From contig CAWHJF010000021.1 of assembly GCA_963829575.1 (NCBI GenBank), positions 124,001 to 188,000 of the forward strand: a stretch of 64,000 nt of DNA. Direction: 5' to 3'. The notes beneath the pieces were generated by a model. That model saw only the letters and a program-made list of their open reading frames with translations, was not told the origin of the DNA and did not search any database. Shown here piece by piece: positions 54,098 through 63,255 of this stretch. The DNA comes from KACC-23026 sp963829575. GTDB taxonomy: Bacteria > Bacillota > Bacilli > Bacillales > Sporolactobacillaceae. The stretch's first letter is position 1, and every line of letters starts with the position of its first letter. The translations under genes and the position numbers were made by a program.

Positions 54098-55420
54098 TTA
54101 TGGCGCGGAAATTTTGGTTTCCAAACGCGTGCGTCGATGAATGATTTCATCATGCAATTCATGCCCATCTAGACTCGTTTTTTCAAAAAGGGAATAGGCT
54201 TTTTGTGTATAAAAGAGTGCTTTTTCATAATCGGATTCGCGATGTTCGTAATGCTTGGCTACTTCAATACAAGCTGACAAATGATCCTCTGATAATTTGA
54301 GAAAATAGGACGTTGCTTTGGTGTAATCATGAAGCTTTTTATAAGAAATGGCTACTTGCTCCATTATCTTGTTCGAGATCGAACCCTTCGTAGCCCCTTT
54401 CTTCTCTAAAAGTGGTTCAAGGCTTAGAATGGCTTCCTTATGAAATCCAAGACTCACTAACCACCGACCACACTCATAACGTTCTTCTAATGTGGCTTGG
54501 GCCAATTCACCGTGTAACAGACGGGTTAAATGAATATACAATGTCACCAGACTTTTAATATCTTCTGCATTATGTTCAAAGACGCCATTAACAAGCGAGG
54601 CTTTCGGCGCTTTTAAAAATTGAAAATATAAAAATGGTGCCATATGGCCAGGCACATCCATCTCTCGCGTCAAGCCTAAAAGGTGTTCTTCAACCAAGGA
54701 CAACCGTACCGATTCAAGTCTATGTTTCCATAAACGCCGCGAAGCGTGAAGCAAATCAAAATGTCCATATTCCGGCAACTTAGGAACGCGATCGCGTACA
54801 AATTGAACCCTCGTTTTAACGCGTGGCCAGTCAAACGCTTTGCCATTAAACGTCACCAGATTCGATAAATCCCGATTATCTGACAAAAAATAATAATAAA
54901 ATGCCGCCTCATGCCCCGGACCAGGTAGAAAATATTGGGTGACTTCAAATTGCTTCCCAACCACTTTCCCTGTTCCCAACAAGAAAATCATATGCCCTGC
55001 CCCAGCGCCTAGTCCGGTTGTTTCGGTATCAAAGAACAACAAGTCTTCAGGTTCAAGCGAACGGGCGGAAAGGGGATGGTCTTGGAAGTTCGTCTCCCAA
55101 AGGGCCGCTGCCTCGTAAAGATCCGCAAAGCGATAGTGGCCGTGTCGCTCCTCCAGAGGGTAGACGATCTTCTTTTGGAGCAGCGCCTGATCATCCAACG
55201 AGCGGATTTCGGCCCCTAAATCGGTTGCCGCAACTTGAAGTGCCTGGTTAAGGACTGATTCCGACTCATTTGTTGCCATCTTTTTACATGTTCCAGAAAC
55301 CGCCCCACTCTCGTCGGACGCCTTCTGTTCCTTTAATTCTAATGAAGCCTTTCGACCACTCATGTCCTTTTCGTGCGTGAGATGCTTTTTATAGCGCTCA
55401 AGCTGCTTTTTAAGAGACAT
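54098..55420 (-). CDS. mrfB: MrfB (YprB), DEDD-type exonuclease with TPR-like tail
   Basis: This 440-residue protein has a RNase H-like exonuclease domain: DLLFFDTETTGLGAGAGHMIFLLG carries the first D-x-E metal pair, LVTFNGKAFDWPRVKTR the middle motif, and GVFEHNAEDIKSLVTLYIHL the last Asp. The last ~120 residues are TPR-like helices. With YprA (MrfA) it forms the B. subtilis mitomycin-C-lesion repair pair. The ATG at 55420 (MSLKKQLERY) overlaps the mrfA end by 11 bases, giving coupled translation. Confidence 0.93.
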   Translation of the reverse strand: MSLKKQLERYKKHLTHEKDMSGRKASLELKEQKASDESGAVSGTCKKMATNESESVLNQALQVAATDLGAEIRSLDDQALLQKKIVYPLEERHGHYRFADLYEAAALWETNFQDHPLSARSLEPEDLLFFDTETTGLGAGAGHMIFLLGTGKVVGKQFEVTQYFLPGPGHEAAFYYYFLSDNRDLSNLVTFNGKAFDWPRVKTRVQFVRDRVPKLPEYGHFDLLHASRRLWKHRLESVRLSLVEEHLLGLTREMDVPGHMAPFLYFQFLKAPKASLVNGVFEHNAEDIKSLVTLYIHLTRLLHGELAQATLEERYECGRWLVSLGFHKEAILSLEPLLEKKGATKGSISNKIMEQVAISYKKLHDYTKATSYFLKLSEDHLSACIEVAKHYEHRESDYEKALFYTQKAYSLFEKTSLDGHELHDEIIHRRTRLETKISAP

Positions 55421-57695
55421 AAGACAGAACATCCTTTAATCGTTGAAGAAGCTCTACCACAACCCGTTTGTTGTTAAGGGTAGTGGGTCCTTCATTCATC
55501 CCGACACAAGATGGACAACCGGCTTCACATGGGCAACGTTCTAATACCCCTTCAACCGATTCCAATAAATGAAACAGTTGGTCATAGAGCTTTTCACTAA
55601 GCCCTATGCCACCTGGATAGCGGTCATACAAAAAAAGCGACGGCTTTTCATTATGGTTGGCCTTAATTTTGGGAACCACTTCAAGGTCAATAGGATCGCA
55701 CATGACAAAAAGCGGAGCCGTGTGACGTAAGACCTCCGCCATCCCCACCAAAGCCCGTTCGAAGGGCTCTCGTCCATATTCTTCTAACCAGGACGGATCA
55801 AAACTAATCCAGGCAGAAGTGGTGTGCATTTCTTCTTCTGGTAGATGAATCGGTCCCCAACCGATGTTGTCATGGGTTTCAAAACGAATTTTTTTAAACA
55901 GAGTCGCTTTGGCTCGTACAGTGACTTCACCATAGGCCCGTTCAATCCCGGCTCCTAACTGTTCAAGCTTGTCTTCTTCTAATACATCCAGCTGAACCGC
56001 TAAATTGGCATCTGTGTAGTAATTGATGTCGACCTGACGAACAAAAGCTTTCTTTTCTTCCCAATCAAGCGTTTCAACTTGATATTGTTCCCCCTGATGC
56101 ATGTAGATCGCTTCTTCATGCAGGAGTGTCATCGCACTGAACCGATCCATCTCCCCGAGCACTTTCACATGCGCTTGTTCGGTTTGATCGATGATGACGA
56201 CATTCTCTTGAGTAGCGGAACGCAGGCTTATATTCGTTGCTGGAAACGCATCGTTCATCCAATACCATTTGCCACCTTGAAGGTGGAGAACATCTTGATC
56301 GCTCAAATACGTGCAAATGTCCACCACTTCCACTCCATCAAAGGTGTCTTCTTCAGAAAATGGCAACTCATACGCCGCACATTTAATGTGGTCAACCAGA
56401 ATGATCAGGTTGTTTGGATTAATCCGGGCTGATTCTGGGCTACGTTCAAAAAAATAGTCCGGATTTTGGATAATGTATTGATCAAGTGGATTGGAGGTTG
56501 CAACGAGCACAATCACAGCCTCGTCTTTCCTCCGTCCTGCTCGTCCGGCTTGTTGCCATGTGCTCGCCACGGAACCAGGGTAGCCTGTCATAATACAAGC
56601 TTGAAGTTGGCCGATGTCCACACCCAGTTCTAGAGCATTGGTACTGACCACACCTTGAATTTCCCCATTACGCAGGCCTTTTTCAATTTCTCGTCGCTCA
56701 GACGGCAGGTACCCTCCTCGATAAGCCCGAATGTTGGCCCGATTGACCCGACCGACATTCATCGTCTGTAGGTAGTTTAAAAGAAGTTCCACACGCGTCC
56801 GACTTCTTGCAAACACAATAGTTTGAACGTCATTCTTCAAAAAGCGTTGGGCAAGTTTTCTTACTTCGAGCGTTGCGCTCCTGCGTATGTTCATGACTGG
56901 ATTGACCACTGGTGGATTATAAAAGATAAAATGCTTCTTAACCGCTGGTGCACCATTTTGATCAATGAGAGTCATGGATCGACCGGTAAGTGCTTCGGCG
57001 TGGTCCTTTGGATTCGCAATCGTTGCCGATGTACAAATAAAAATAGGATTCGATCCGTAATAGTTACAAATCCGTTTCAAACGTCTTAAAACATTGGCGA
57101 CGTGCGAACCAAACACGCCACGATACGTGTGCAATTCATCAATGACGATGTAATGCAAATTCTCAAATAGCGATACCCACTTTGTATGATGAGGCAAAAT
57201 TCCTGAATGCAACATATCTGGATTCGTCATAACGATATGACCCGCGACACGAATTTTTTGCCGAATCGCGCTCGCGGTATCCCCATCATACGTATAGCTG
57301 TTAAGTTGTACGCCCATTTCCTCAATCATCTCGTTCATTTCACTTTTTTGATCTTGGGCAAGTGCTTTTGTCGGAAAAAGGTAAAGAGCTCGGCGTGTTG
57401 GGTCTTGGAGAATGGTTTGCAACACAGGTAGATTATAGCAAAGGGTTTTCCCAGAGGCGGTTGGCGTTACGGCCACTACATCGCTGCCTTTGGTGGCCAG
57501 ATCAAAGGCTTGGCACTGATGCGAATAAAGGGACGGCACGCCTCTTTTGGTAAGGGCGTCCACAAGCCGTTGGTCCATTTGAATAGGGAACGGGACATTC
57601 TTTGCCTTTTGCTCCGGAATTGTTTTCCAATACGCGACATTTGGGTCCAATTTCAGGGTTTGTAGTAGATCTGCCATTGACTCTCTTGCTTTCAT
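55410..57695 (-). CDS. mrfA: MrfA (YprA), DEAH-box helicase with Zn-binding C-terminus
   Basis: This is a superfamily 2 helicase of ~761 residues. AVTPTASGKTLCYNLPVLQ is Walker A, IVIDELHTYRGVFG the DExH motif II, CTSATIANP motif III, and ALELGVDIGQLQACIMTGYPGSVASTWQQAGRAGRR motifs V and VI. The C-terminal DUF1998/MZB zinc site is CPCEAGCPSCVG. It is a 3'-5' DNA helicase acting with MrfB in repair of mitomycin-C damage in B. subtilis. I chose the ATG at 57695, which has AAGGATG upstream. Confidence 0.94.
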   Translation of the reverse strand: MKARESMADLLQTLKLDPNVAYWKTIPEQKAKNVPFPIQMDQRLVDALTKRGVPSLYSHQCQAFDLATKGSDVVAVTPTASGKTLCYNLPVLQTILQDPTRRALYLFPTKALAQDQKSEMNEMIEEMGVQLNSYTYDGDTASAIRQKIRVAGHIVMTNPDMLHSGILPHHTKWVSLFENLHYIVIDELHTYRGVFGSHVANVLRRLKRICNYYGSNPIFICTSATIANPKDHAEALTGRSMTLIDQNGAPAVKKHFIFYNPPVVNPVMNIRRSATLEVRKLAQRFLKNDVQTIVFARSRTRVELLLNYLQTMNVGRVNRANIRAYRGGYLPSERREIEKGLRNGEIQGVVSTNALELGVDIGQLQACIMTGYPGSVASTWQQAGRAGRRKDEAVIVLVATSNPLDQYIIQNPDYFFERSPESARINPNNLIILVDHIKCAAYELPFSEEDTFDGVEVVDICTYLSDQDVLHLQGGKWYWMNDAFPATNISLRSATQENVVIIDQTEQAHVKVLGEMDRFSAMTLLHEEAIYMHQGEQYQVETLDWEEKKAFVRQVDINYYTDANLAVQLDVLEEDKLEQLGAGIERAYGEVTVRAKATLFKKIRFETHDNIGWGPIHLPEEEMHTTSAWISFDPSWLEEYGREPFERALVGMAEVLRHTAPLFVMCDPIDLEVVPKIKANHNEKPSLFLYDRYPGGIGLSEKLYDQLFHLLESVEGVLERCPCEAGCPSCVGMNEGPTTLNNKRVVVELLQRLKDVLSYVS

Positions 57696-57822
57696 AGTAA
57701 TCATCCTTCTTACTTCGTTCGTGTCCGAAAATCGATTATCTTCATCATAGCGAATATCTGTTCGAATAGGAAGCGAAAACCCTCTATTTTTAAGATGAAA
57801 AAATAGGAAAAATTAAAAGACA

Positions 57823-57850
57823 GATCTTAGATCAAAAGCGATCTAAGATC
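57823..57850. repeat. 11-bp palindrome, REP/terminator-like
   Basis: GATCTTAGATC (57823-57833) and GATCTAAGATC (57840-57850) form a perfect stem; minus-strand T-rich DNA follows (TGTCTTTTAATTTTT). It can terminate the minus-strand kinase remnant. The nearby CCATCCCT recalls the ends of the 49803 palindrome. Confidence 0.55.
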
Positions 57851-57888
57851 CATCCCTGTAAACAAATGGATAGCTTTACATTCTATGA

Positions 57889-58270
57889 TCAAGAAACAAG
57901 TGGAAGGGAAATCGTAAAGGTCGTCCCTTTATTCACTTCACTCTCAATCTTGTTGCTTTCATAATGAAACGCCATCGTCTGATAAAAGGTATCGAGGTGT
58001 AATTCTATATCTTTAGAATTTGCCTCAACCATAAGAAGGACAATGACTTCTTGAATCATTTGAATCCAATTATACCGTTAAAGTTGGTTGGAATGTGGTT
58101 TCGCTAAAGTTAGAAGATCGCTTGAAATTGGCTCGACCCTTGATCGTTCATCTTCACTCACATTGTAATCCATCTCTATTCCCTTGGTTTTATAAGTAAA
58201 TGGAAAAACCCTTTCATGGCTGTTCGCGAAGTGCGTAATTCATGGACAATACGCGCCGCACATTCACATT
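57889..58270 (-). pseudogene. Decayed histidine kinase
   Basis: Three disconnected pieces of one kinase are readable on the minus strand: the H box AARIVHELRTSRTAMKGFFH (ends at an in-frame TAG), ISSDLLTLAKPHSNQL (ends at TAA), and WIQMIQEVIVLLMVEANSKD with a final KGTTFTISLPLVS stop. The N, G1 and G2 boxes are missing, so a deletion as well as nonsense changes has occurred. It resembles Bacillus sporulation kinases. The flanking gaps hold nothing else. Confidence 0.75.
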
Positions 58271-58293
58271 TTCCAGAGTGAATTAGGAGACGC

Positions 58294-60391
58294 TCATTTT
58301 CCTTTCAGACTACTTTTAATAACTGTCCAGTTGGTCGTTGGTCGTTGACAGACGTGATGTTCACATAGAAAGTAAGTGGTGTTTCCATCCATCAGAGCAA
58401 AGTCGCGAGTAAACGACGCCAACTCTTCAAGTGTCGCTTTTTTCCCAACAAGGCTTAACACTTCAGGGTGAAACGCGGCGTTCCATTTTTTAAAAGAAGA
58501 CTCTGGGAATCCCTCTTTGAAATCGATTTGATCTTCAGGCTCTAAAACCACCAATTCTTTTGTTCCGCCCTTCGCCAATAGATAAGACATGAGTAAAAAG
58601 GTATGACCGATCGGATAACGATTGGCATCGGCACCGAATCGGTTGAACATCTTGTCCACGTACATCTCAAGATCAAGGTCGCCGGTACGTCGTGCGAGCT
58701 TCAATAGTGTGAAAGACGCCACGCTGTTTCCCGATGGAATCGCCCCATCATAAATGTCTTTCGGACGGGTAAACAACTCGTCTGTTTCTCGGCTCAGAAA
58801 GAACCCAAAATTTTCATGATCCCAAAACGTTCGGATCATATCGTCCGCCCACGTTTTCATCTTATTGAGATAAGTGCCCTCGAAAGTAGCTTCATAAAGG
58901 GCGTCACAGGCCCACAACATAAACGCATAATCATCTAAGTAACCCTCATAACGCACGTCACCCTCGCGATAACGGGCCATCCAGCGTCCATCTTGGAGGA
59001 GCATTTTTTCCAAAAACTCGAATGCTTTTGTGGCGGCATTCAGGTATTTGAAGTCTCCAAAAGCTTGATACGCCTTTGCAAGGGCTGTGATCATTAATCC
59101 ATTCCAAGAGGTGAGGATCTTATCATCTTTATGTGGGTGGATGCGCGTTTCACGATGGTTAAAAAGTGCCTCACGACTTGAGGACAATCGTGACTTTAGT
59201 TCGTTTATTTCCATATCAAACTCCGATGCCGCCTCTTCTAGAGATGAGCTAATCAAGTGCGGAATGGACGCCCCCTCAAAGTTCCCCTGTCTTGTGATAT
59301 TATATAGATTGCAGAAGAACGCACCTTCCTCATCCCCCAGCACATCCACGATCTCGTCCGGATTCCAGACATAAAACTTGCCTTCAACGCCTTCGGAATC
59401 GGCATCCTCCGCTGAATAAAAACCACCTTCTGGATCGGTCAATTTGTGCGTCACATACTGATAGATTCCATCCACAATGTCTCGATAAAGTGGTTTTTGT
59501 GTGACCTGATAGGCTTCAGAGTAAGCGATCATCAACATCGCTTGGTCGTACAACATCTTCTCGAAATGGGGAACCAACCACTCCCGATCCACCGAGTATC
59601 GAGCAAAACCACCACCCAGGTGATCCCATATTCCGCCACTCGCCATCCCATCCAAGGTTTTTTCAACCAGTTTGAGGGCACGCGGTTCCTTATGTAAACG
59701 ATGGATCCTAAGTAAATACATGAGTTGGTGAGGCGAGGGAAATTTAGGCTCTTGGCCAAACCCGCCATAGACAGGGTCAAACGTATTTTTAAAATGTTCA
59801 TAGGTCTTAGTGAGGATATTAGGTGCAATAGCCTCCGCCTCTTCTCCTGCTTTCTGCAAAGCCTCCACAATCTGTTCACTTGCCTGAACGATCTGCGTCT
59901 GGTCTTCTTTGTATTGGGCGGATAATGATCTTAACACATCCATAAAACCAGGCTGTCCGTAGCGACTTTCTTTCGGGAAATACATCCCCGCATAAAACGG
60001 TTTTTTATCGGGTGTTAGAAACACACTAAGCGGCCAACCACCATGTCCCGTTAACCCCTGACAGACTGTCATATAGACCGAATCTAAATCCGGCCGTTCC
60101 TCGCGATCCACCTTAACTGAAACAAAATGCGCATTTAATAATTTTGCAACCTCTTCATCTTCAAATGATTCGTGGGCCATTACATGGCACCAATGGCATG
60201 TGGACCAATGTCACCTCTAGGAATATCCGATGGATACAAACACTGGCTTGCCCTCCCGTTTGGCCTTCTGAAAGGCTTCAGGGCCCCATGCATACCAATC
60301 AACTGGGTTATGTGCATGTTGGAGTAAATAAGGCGATTTCTCATTGATTAAGCCTATTTGTATACCTCGGATCTTTTTTGTCTTTTACCAT
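58294..60391 (-). pseudogene. yyaL: YyaL-like thioredoxin/DUF255 protein with damaged 5' end
   Basis: From MAHESFEDEE (60180) the frame is intact for 628 residues of a YyaL/SPATA20 protein: a partial thioredoxin-like domain, then a long alpha-toroid glycosidase-like region. The true start is ATG 60391 (MVKDKKDPRYTNRL). One extra A near 60348 shifts the frame, and an 18-base insertion with in-frame TAG and TGA splits GYS from TCHWCHVM. The CxxC-like CHWC lies before the surviving ATG, so any product made from 60180 lacks it. The same 18-base insertion is present in the partial duplicate at 62211. Translation from the internal ATG has no obvious Shine-Dalgarno. Confidence 0.78.
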
Positions 60392-60545
60392 TTTAACACG
60401 TCCTTTTTCTGATTTTCCTTAGTAAAGATCTCCCTTTTTATGAGCGGCTCCATCAAGCCAGTTTAATTTTTGGAGAAGCTTTACATTTTTATTTATCATA
60501 ACATTAAAAAAGTGACGACACTTGGTCGTCACTTCTAATTTAACC
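60180..60545. repeat. Repeat A: yyaL 5' region, first copy
   Basis: This ~360-base segment (yyaL codons 1-70, promoter region and the following hairpin) is repeated in direct orientation at 62211-62560. Shared blocks include GTGGACCAATGTCACCTCTA, CACTGGCTTGCCCTCCCG, ACTGGGTTATGTGCATGTTG and CGGCTCCATCAAGCCAG. Confidence 0.85.
60504..60534 (-). terminator. Terminator within repeat A
   Basis: AAGTGACGAC / GTCGTCACTT is a perfect 10-bp stem with TTTTTT on the minus strand. It ends the 109-residue gene at 60560. Confidence 0.82.
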
Positions 60546-60559
60546 ATTAAAACAGATTT

Positions 60560-60889
60560 TTAGTTTAAGATATCAATTTCAATGCTTCTGAATCTTATAT
60601 TGTCTTTTTTCTCCAACTCAATTAAATATTTCCCAAATTCAATTATAGTTGGATTTGAAATGTCATCTAAATTTATAACTCTGTCTACATGAATCCATAT
60701 TGACCTTGAATCCTCGAGAATAATTATTCCATTATACTCTGATTCAATTGATATTGATGCTATTACAATTATTCCATCATAAGTTAAGAGAACATTATTA
60801 TCATCTATTCTATAACCTGTATTTTTGGAAATATAATTCCCACCAGCCATTTCATCATATAAAATAAACGTCAAATCAACTTTTTCCAT
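60560..60889 (-). CDS. Unknown 109-residue protein of the cassette region
   Basis: The ATG at 60889 (MEKVDLTFILYDEMAGGNYI) follows GGGGG; the open frame begins ten codons earlier. The protein is acidic and rich in Ile, predicted mostly beta (VLLTYDGIIVIASISIESEYNGIIILED). It could be a small immunity-type protein, a guess based on size, composition and the cassette-like setting. It is flanked by the A and C repeats. Confidence 0.55.
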   Translation of the reverse strand: MEKVDLTFILYDEMAGGNYISKNTGYRIDDNNVLLTYDGIIVIASISIESEYNGIIILEDSRSIWIHVDRVINLDDISNPTIIEFGKYLIELEKKDNIRFRSIEIDILN

Positions 60890-61118
60890 AGAACCCCCAC
60901 GAATTAAATTAATTACCATACGTCTATATATTTTCTTAGAAGAATTAAAATAAAAGTGGAAATCTTACCCAACGAACAAATTCATTTTTGGCTTTCTGGT
61001 CTCGTCTCTGTTTGAACGGCAAATTTGTTAAATAGGAGACGGAATGTAAAAACCTACTATTGATCTCGTATAGACAAACATCGTGGACGATTGCCACCAT
61101 ACTTCCTTTCGATTATAC

Positions 61119-61147
61119 TTGACTGATTATTAATACACCTTTAAAAT
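61119..61147 (+). promoter_or_regulatory. Sigma-A promoter of element C, upstream of abi gene
   Basis: TTGACT (61119-61124) and TAAAAT (61142-61147) are separated by 17 bases. The same -35/-10/spacing is kept in the second copy (63106-63134), suggesting it is functional. Predicted start is near 61154. Confidence 0.65.
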
Positions 61148-61153
61148 ATAGCT

Positions 61154-61206
61154 AACAGAACCCACCACGCCTCTTTACAATGCGGACCACGGTGGGTCAT
61201 TTTTTT
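61154..61206 (+). ncRNA. Candidate ~50-nt hairpin RNA or leader attenuator (element C)
   Basis: Downstream of the promoter, ACCCACC (61160-61166) pairs with GGTGGGT (61191-61197) and is followed by seven T (61200-61206), a rho-independent terminator. The loop CTTTACAATGCGGACCAC is largely conserved in the copy at 63147-63190. No ORF fits inside, and the Abi_2 start lies 20 bases further. It is either a separate short RNA or a transcription attenuator in the abi leader. The rest of 60890-61118 shows nothing recognisable. Confidence 0.5.
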
Positions 61207-61226
61207 ATTTAAGGGGTTTATTTCTA

Positions 61227-62164
61227 ATGGACATTAGTAAAAATTTTAAAGAAATAAAAAATCCCACTACCTTTAGTGAACAAATTGAACTGAACTCTAT
61301 AAAAGCCGAAATTTAAAAATTGATGATATAGACTTTGCAGAAAACACCTTGAAGAGAATTAATTATTATCGATTGCGAGGTTACACTTTAACTCTGATGG
61401 ATCCTCAGAATAATGAGATCTTTGTAGACGGTAGCACATTTAATCAATTAATTTCGTTATATGAATTTGATCGAAGACTTAGACAGTTATTTATGGCGTT
61501 CTTGGAAAGGATAGAAATTGCATTCCGTACACATATTACATACCATCTATCTCACTCATATGGTTCTTTGGGGTATACAAATAAAGAGGTCTTTATTAAT
61601 GAAGATTTACACGAGGGCTTTCTCCTTGAGCTAGAAAAAGCCTTATTAAAAGGGAAAAATAGTGAATCATTTGTAAAGCACTACTATGAGAATTATAACG
61701 GGGAATTTCCAATTTGGGTTGCTATTGAGGTTGCTTCATTTGGTACCATATCTAAATTATATAAAAACCTAATACCTGAAATTAAGCAGGTCATCGGAAA
61801 AAACTATTATAATATCCCCTACTCTTATATTGAGAGTTGGTTGCAAACTCTATCAAACGTAAGAAATGTTTGTGCTCATTATGGTAGATTATATAATAAA
61901 AATTTAACTTTTAAACCTCGTCTATTTAAAGAAGAAAGAAAAAACATAAATAATAATAAATTGTTTGCCGCAATCTATATTGCAATAAGACTGTTGACTA
62001 AGGTTGAAGGTAATAGATTTATTACTGATTTAGAGGCACTCATTCTCGAATATGAAAACCATGTTGATTTTACATATATTGGACTACCCTTTGAATGGAA
62101 AGAACTCTTACTAATTATTAATTCTAGGAAACAAAGTAAAAATTCATCTTTTAACCTGAAATGA
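61227..62164 (+). pseudogene. Abi_2 (AbiD/AbiF) family HEPN protein, frame broken by a 5-bp duplication
   Basis: The start ATG 61227 gives MDISKNFKEIKNPTTFSEQI then a stop. The conserved continuation SRNLKIDDIDFAENTLKRIN lies two frames on and runs intact to 62164. The break is a tandem GAACT GAACT at 61287-61296; removing one copy restores an open ~310-residue protein. The family marks are YYRLRGYTLTL, RIEIAFRTHITYHL, FPIWVAIEVASFGTISKLY and WLQTLSNVRNVCAHYGRLYN, with the R-x4-H HEPN RNase motif (RNVCAH). Abi_2 proteins mediate abortive infection in lactococci and belong to the HEPN group related to Cas13. An internal start at TTG 61349 would give a shortened protein that keeps the HEPN motif. 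Confidence 0.8.
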
Positions 62165-62210
62165 AATGACAAACTTTAACTTAAAGATAAGACTACTATT
62201 CTACTCTATT

Positions 62211-62560
62211 ACATGACACGAATGACATGTGGACCAATGTCACCTCTAGGAATAGCCGTTGGAAACAAACACTGGCTTGCCCTCCCGCTTCGCCTTTTGA
62301 AAGGCTTCTGGGCCCCACGCATACCAATCCACTGGGTTATGTGCATGTTGGAGTAAATAAGGTGACTTCTATACCTCGGATTCTTTTTGTCTTTAAACAT
62401 TTTAACACGTCCTTTGTTGGCTTTTTCTTAAGTTTTGATCCCCTTTTTTGGACGGCTCCATCAAGCCAGTGAAATTTTGGGGAAGCTTTACTTTTTATTT
62501 ATTATAACAATAAAAACGTGACACTTGTCTTTAACTCGTCGTCACTTCTAATATAACCGT
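62211..62560. repeat. Repeat A', second copy of yyaL 5' region
   Basis: This is a direct, more diverged copy of 60180-60545, beginning at ATTACATG. It carries the same 18-base insertion as the first copy and lacks about 20 bases (around CATTGATTAAGCCTATTTGT of copy A). It contains no yyaL body, so it is a partial duplicate. A residual hairpin (GTGAC / GTCAC) ends it. Confidence 0.85.
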
Positions 62561-62633
62561 TATTATGTAGTTTGATTTTTCGATTTCTTTGATGATACCC
62601 TTCAAAATAATTAGTCATTTCGGCCCTTTCTAA

Positions 62634-62882
62634 TTAATTCATTTTTTCTAAATTATTTTTCATTGTATCAAACAAGTCATCTATACTAAGCCCAGTTTTT
62701 GTACGAATTTTAAATAGTGTTGGTATAGACGGAAGTTCCAGTCCATTTTCTATCTTGCGTAGTTCTTCGACATCGATATCTATCAGAGCCGCAAATTCTT
62801 CTTCTGTCATGTCAATTTCCCCCCTTCTCTTTTCTCTTAAAACTTCTCCAAGTACAACTCTTATTCGTTCATCTTCGTTCAA
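62634..62882 (-). CDS. XRE-family HTH regulator, 82 residues
   Basis: A TTG start follows AGGAGG. The protein has a lambda-repressor-like HTH: MTEEEFAALIDIDVEELRKIENGLELPSIPTLFKI (residues ~25-60), with a charged N-terminus. It is probably a DNA-binding regulator of nearby genes; no partner toxin is adjacent in the same operon. It sits between repeats A' and C'. Confidence 0.78.
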   Translation of the reverse strand: MNEDERIRVVLGEVLREKRRGEIDMTEEEFAALIDIDVEELRKIENGLELPSIPTLFKIRTKTGLSIDDLFDTMKNNLEKMN

Positions 62883-63105
62883 ATTTATTCCTCCTTCAAC
62901 ATCAGCAATATTTTGTGGTGATTACATTGCGTTCATGAAGACAAAACTAAGGTTAAGGTTATGAATATGTCGATACTAAAGAGCCAATGCTTCAATGGAT
63001 GTTTGAAAAAGATTGAAAGGCTATAAGTCAATTAGGTTATCTAATAAAGGATGGGACACAAACCATTATAAAACTTTGTGTGCAAATAGAATTATTTTAA
63101 ACTTC

Positions 63106-63190
63106 GTGACTGCTTATTAATATTTCTTTAAAATATATTAAACACCTCCCACGTCACTTCACAATGTGGACAACTATGGGTCATTTTTTG
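63106..63190 (+). ncRNA. Second copy of element C (promoter plus hairpin)
   Basis: GTGACT (63106-63111), 17 bases, TAAAAT (63129-63134), then a CCCA/TGGG stem and TCATTTTTT. It matches 61119-61206 over about 85 bases, including ACAATG-x-GGAC-x-AC and TGGGTCATTTTTT. The stem is weaker than in the first copy. The gap 62883-63105 has no recognisable gene. Confidence 0.45.
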
Positions 63191-63255
63191 TAAATCATAT
63201 GAGTTTAAATTATAGTTTGAAATGAATTAAGGATAAGGATAAGAATCAGACTCAA

